Source: Bacilli bacterium
GTDB taxonomy: Bacteria > Bacillota_I > Bacilli_A > RF39 > UBA660
Assembly (NCBI GenBank): GCA_900772095.1
Contig: CAAGQJ010000025.1
Coordinates: 1 to 50,661 of the forward strand
Length of the DNA: 50,661 nt
Direction: 5' to 3'
In this document: positions 48,197 through 50,661 of the stretch, piece after piece
How positions within the stretch are numbered: position 1 is the stretch's first letter
How the letters are laid out: the number at the start of each line of letters is the position of its first letter
Notes under the pieces: model-generated
The model's database searches: none
What the model was told of the DNA's origin: nothing
What the model saw: only the letters and a program-made list of their open reading frames with translations
Translations under genes and position numbers: made by a program

Positions 48197-48211
48197 GTAG
48201 GAGGAAATAGA

Positions 48212-49558
48212 ATGTTTAATGTAAGACAAATAAGTGATGATTTTTATTATGTAGGAGGCAATGATAGACGTTTAGAACTATTTGAAAATGTTTATCCTAT
48301 TCCTGATGGTGTAAGTTATAATTCTTATTTATTAGTAGATGATAAGACTGTCTTATTAGATACTGCAGATGCAGCGATTGCTCATCAGTTCTTAGAAAAT
48401 TTAGAACATGTACTAGATGGTAGAACACTTGATTATGTAGTAGTCAATCATATGGAGCCTGATCATTGTGCAACACTTTGTGATATTGTAGTACGTTATC
48501 CTGATGTAAAGATTGTGGGTAATACTATGACATTCCGAATGATGAAGCAGTTCTTTGATTTTGATGTAGATAGCTATGCTAGAGTTGTCAAGGAAGGCGA
48601 TACTTTAGAAACTGGACATCATGTATTAAGCTTCGTTACTACACCAATGGTTCATTGGCCTGAAGTCATGATGACTTATGATTCTACAACAGGTATCTTA
48701 TTTAGTGCAGATGCATTTGGTACTTTTGGTGCACTTCATGGCAATCTATTTACAAGTGAAATGGATCTAGATGAATCATTCTGGAATGAAGCAAGACGTT
48801 ATTATACAAATATTGTTGGTAAATATGGTGTACAGGTGACTAATGCCTTAAAGAAAGCATCTACTCTTGATATTTCAATGCTTTGTCCACTGCATGGACC
48901 TATCTGGGATGAAGATATTAACTTAATGGTAGAACACACTGCTTCTTGGGCTGCTTATAAACCAGAAGTAAAGGGTGTTATGATTGCTTATGGTTCTATT
49001 TATGGTGGCACTGCCAATGCAGCTGAGATTCTTGCAAGTAAGTTAAGTGAAAAAGGTATTCACAATATTAAAGTATATGATGTATCTAAGACTGATCCAT
49101 CTTATATCTTATCTGAAAGTTTCAAATATTCTCATCTAGTATTCGCAAGTGCATCTTATAATGCGGGTTTATTCACACCTATGCAAAACTTATTGGTAGA
49201 AATAAAAGAACATCTTTTACAGAATCGTACATGTGTTTTAATTGAAAATGGTACATGGGCACCAAGTGCTAAAAAGACTATGAAAGCTATTCTTGAACCA
49301 TTATCTTGGAATTATATCGGTGAAGAGCTCACTATTAAATCACGTATGAAAAATGCAGATTATGAAAAAATTGAAGCTCTTGCTGATGTAATTGTAGAAG
49401 ATATGACTGAAGAACATCAAGTAAAGGAAGAAGCTCCTGTGCGTAAATGGCGCTGTAAGATCTGTGGTTATGAATATAGCGGAGAAGAACTTCCTGAAAA
49501 CTTTATTTGTCCTCTATGTAAACATCCTGCTTCAGATTTTGAAGAAATAACTGAATAA
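48212..49558 (+). CDS. fprA: flavodiiron protein FprA with C-terminal rubredoxin
   Basis: A 448-residue A-type flavoprotein. The metallo-lactamase-like diiron domain has NHMEPDH at about 79-85 (H-x-E-x-D-H), His in MVHWPEV (about 148), Asp in FSADAFG (about 167) and His in CPLHGPIW (about 229). A flavodoxin domain (about 255-395, MIAYGSIYGGTANAAEILA) binds FMN. A rubredoxin (about 412-445; WRCKICGYEYSG, ICPLCKHPA) ends the protein. It reduces O2 to water or NO to N2O in anaerobes. The extra rubredoxin is not in the basic FprA type. The RBS AGGAGG is 8 bases upstream. Confidence 0.94.
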   Translation: MFNVRQISDDFYYVGGNDRRLELFENVYPIPDGVSYNSYLLVDDKTVLLDTADAAIAHQFLENLEHVLDGRTLDYVVVNHMEPDHCATLCDIVVRYPDVKIVGNTMTFRMMKQFFDFDVDSYARVVKEGDTLETGHHVLSFVTTPMVHWPEVMMTYDSTTGILFSADAFGTFGALHGNLFTSEMDLDESFWNEARRYYTNIVGKYGVQVTNALKKASTLDISMLCPLHGPIWDEDINLMVEHTASWAAYKPEVKGVMIAYGSIYGGTANAAEILASKLSEKGIHNIKVYDVSKTDPSYILSESFKYSHLVFASASYNAGLFTPMQNLLVEIKEHLLQNRTCVLIENGTWAPSAKKTMKAILEPLSWNYIGEELTIKSRMKNADYEKIEALADVIVEDMTEEHQVKEEAPVRKWRCKICGYEYSGEELPENFICPLCKHPASDFEEITE

Positions 49559-49565
49559 TACATAC

Positions 49566-49602
49566 AGCCAAGTCGAAGAAACATTTGTTTCTTCGGCTTT
49601 TC
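49566..49602 (+). terminator. intrinsic terminator
   Basis: CGAAGAAAC-attt-GTTTCTTCG with outer AGCC/GGCT, then TTTTC, 8 bases after the fprA stop. Confidence 0.8.
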
Positions 49603-49604
49603 TA

Positions 49605-49642
49605 TTGACAACATATAAACATATTCATATAATTAAATATGT
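49605..49642 (+). promoter_or_regulatory. promoter and probable ArsR operator of the metal-efflux operon
   Basis: TTGACA (49605-49610), 17-base spacer, TATAAT (49628-49633). ACATAT (49611-49616) and ATATGT (49637-49642), with ATATAAACATATTCATAT between them, form the A/T-rich dyad typical of ArsR/CzrA operators overlapping the promoter. Confidence 0.7.
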
Positions 49643-49667
49643 AAAAACGTTTATATGAGGAGGAGCC

Positions 49668-50015
49668 ATGGAAAAGAGAAATGAATTCTTAAATGCGAAT
49701 GAAGATATTGTTTCAAAGGTTTTAGAGAATCAGCCTGATGATGAATATCTTTATGATTTAGCAGATTTATTTAAGACATTTGGTGATTCTACAAGAATCA
49801 AAATCCTCTATGCTTTATTTGAAGGTGAACTATGTGTAGGTGATTTAGCTACTATATTAAAGCTTTCTCAGCCAGCCATTAGTCATCAGCTTAAAGTATT
49901 AAAGGATGCCAAACTAGTAAAGTTTAGAAGAGAAGGAAAGGTTATCTTCTATTCATTAGATGATGATCATGTAAGAAGTATTTTATCTATTGGAATGAAT
50001 CATATTGAAGAGTAA
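49668..50015 (+). CDS. ArsR/SmtB-family metal-sensing repressor
   Basis: A 115-residue winged-helix repressor: DLFKTFGDSTRIKILYALFE, LCVGDLATILKLSQPAISHQLKVL (recognition helix) and VKFRREGKVIFYSLDD (wing). The last helix DDHVRSILSIGMNHIEE fits the alpha-5 metal site D-x-H-x10-H-x2-E of Zn/Co sensors such as CzrA and SmtB, so zinc is the likeliest ligand; only one Cys remains in the alpha-3 position. It lies upstream of the HMA protein and P-type ATPase and probably represses them until metal is in excess. Confidence 0.92.
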   Translation: MEKRNEFLNANEDIVSKVLENQPDDEYLYDLADLFKTFGDSTRIKILYALFEGELCVGDLATILKLSQPAISHQLKVLKDAKLVKFRREGKVIFYSLDDDHVRSILSIGMNHIEE

Positions 50016-50028
50016 AGGAGAAAATAAT

Positions 50029-50247
50029 ATGAAAAAGACTTATAAGGTAGATGTAGATTGCGCAAATTGTGCAAATAAGATGGAAGAAGCAGTAAAGAAT
50101 ACTGAAGGTGTTAAGGATGCCACTTTAAGTTTTATGACTTTAAAGTTAAAGGTTGAGTTTGAGGAAGGTGTTGATCCTCAGGCAGTTATGGAAAAAGCAA
50201 GAGAAAATTGTAAAATTGTTGAGGATGATTGCGAAATCTTCCTTTAA
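50029..50247 (+). CDS. heavy-metal-associated (HMA) domain metallochaperone-like protein
   Basis: A 72-residue ferredoxin-like HMA domain. Start at the ATG at 50029 (MKKTYKVDVDCANCANKMEE), after AAAGGAG; an upstream in-frame start at 50005 lies in the arsR gene. CANC binds the metal; the sequence NTEGVKDATLSFMTLKLKV is the usual second strand pair. In this operon it replaces the N-terminal metal domain that many CadA/ZntA ATPases have fused. Confidence 0.9.
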   Translation: MKKTYKVDVDCANCANKMEEAVKNTEGVKDATLSFMTLKLKVEFEEGVDPQAVMEKARENCKIVEDDCEIFL

Positions 50248-50262
50248 TAAGGAGTGATTGAA

Positions 50263-50661
50263 ATGACAAAGAAGCAAAAAAATGTTTTAAATAGAATTAT
50301 TATTGCGATTGTCTTATTGATCGTGATTACTGTATTTAAGACAATTGTCCCTGTACCAGGCTATGTAGAGTTTATCCTCTATTTAATCCCCTACTTTGTG
50401 ATTGGACATGATATTTTAAGAAAATCTATTAAGAATATAAGTCACGGTCAAGTATTTGATGAAAACTTCTTAATGGCAGTGGCTACTATTGGAGCTATGT
50501 GTCTTGGTGAATATCTTGAAGGTTCTGCCGTTATGGTTTTCTATCAGATTGGTGAATTATTCCAAAGTATTGCGGTTGGTAAGAGCCGTAAGAATATCGC
50601 CGCTTTAATGGATATTCGTCCTGATTATGCCAATATCATGGTGGATGGAGAGATTGAAGAA
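50263..50661 (+). CDS. heavy-metal P-type ATPase (CadA/ZntA type), truncated by window end
   Basis: First 133 residues only; the reading frame is open at the end of the window. Membrane helices at about 12-32 and 36-50, then GQVFDENFLMAVATIGAMCLG and EYLEGSAVMVFYQIGELFQ with KSRKNIAALMDIRPDYA: the PIB-type N-terminal membrane region up to the actuator domain. No own HMA domain, matching the separate HMA gene before it. It probably exports Zn, Cd or Co. GGAGTGATTGAA precedes the ATG. Confidence 0.9.
   Translation, partial: MTKKQKNVLNRIIIAIVLLIVITVFKTIVPVPGYVEFILYLIPYFVIGHDILRKSIKNISHGQVFDENFLMAVATIGAMCLGEYLEGSAVMVFYQIGELFQSIAVGKSRKNIAALMDIRPDYANIMVDGEIEE

Overview
The window holds most of one large conjugative element of a low-G+C Gram-positive anaerobe, followed by a stretch of its host chromosome. 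Family resemblances (SpaA-type surface proteins, flavodiiron protein with rubredoxin, MPF of the Gram-positive type, AGGAGG ribosome binding sites throughout) fit a gut Firmicute, possibly of the Erysipelotrichia (Catenibacterium/Holdemanella-like). That placement is inference from content, not a match I could run. The left end of the element lies outside the window, so I cannot say whether an integrase is present or whether it is an ICE or an integrated plasmid.

Layout. (1) 1-6.94 kb, + strand: a chain of small genes, mostly unrecognised, with a MazF-like toxin, a 'GLDMxL' phage/plasmid family protein, a frameshifted XRE regulator and a DnaQ-fold protein. Four of its transcription units begin with copies of a ~370-430 bp multi-hairpin intergenic module, and four later genes are preceded by a different ~30 bp repeat. 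(2) 6.97-43.92 kb, - strand: one long leftward transfer/maintenance block. In order of transcription it holds a possible replication protein, ParA, ParB, two DnaQ-like proteins, SSB, an alpha-CTD-like protein, Ig-like and giant SpaA-type surface proteins, VirB2-like and VirB6-like membrane proteins, ArdC, a PrgI/VirB3-like protein, VirB4 (split into two genes), topoisomerase III, a Toprim primase, a RadC-like protein, a CHAP/lysozyme cell-wall hydrolase, a MobP-type relaxase, the VirD4 coupling protein, a pentapeptide-repeat protein, a membrane-anchored HNH nuclease and two ribbon-helix-helix proteins. An inverted-repeat/iteron region at 8.76-8.91 kb between those last two is the best oriT candidate. 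(3) 43.93-44.18 kb: a cluster of terminators at the element/chromosome border. (4) 44.19-50.66 kb, chromosome: deoC; a 1.5 kb scar of a second, decayed mobile element (frameshifted DUF3847-like and DUF6061-like genes, a lipoprotein gene, 14 bp direct repeats); a CmpB-type membrane protein; a flavin reductase-rubredoxin plus FprA flavodiiron operon; and an ArsR-HMA-P-type ATPase metal-efflux operon cut by the window end.

How it may work together. If oriT is at about 8.8 kb, both arms are transcribed toward it. The + strand arm would then be the leading region, with the transferred (-) strand as its template. That geometry, together with multi-copy hairpin-rich intergenic modules in front of small unknown genes, is what is known for single-strand promoters (Frpo/ssi type) driving early anti-defence genes on other conjugative plasmids. 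This is my main hypothesis for a previously undescribed system here. The 3' part of the same module recurs once in the transfer operon (19.86-19.97 kb) with its enclosing helix replaced by an unrelated but still complementary sequence, which argues that the RNA or DNA fold itself is selected. A second element-wide signal is a shared Arg/Gly-rich C-terminal tail on at least six unrelated soluble proteins (primase, ArdC, exonuclease, three unknowns). It resembles the Arg-rich C-terminal export signals of VirE2/VirF-type T4SS substrates and suggests a set of co-transferred proteins.
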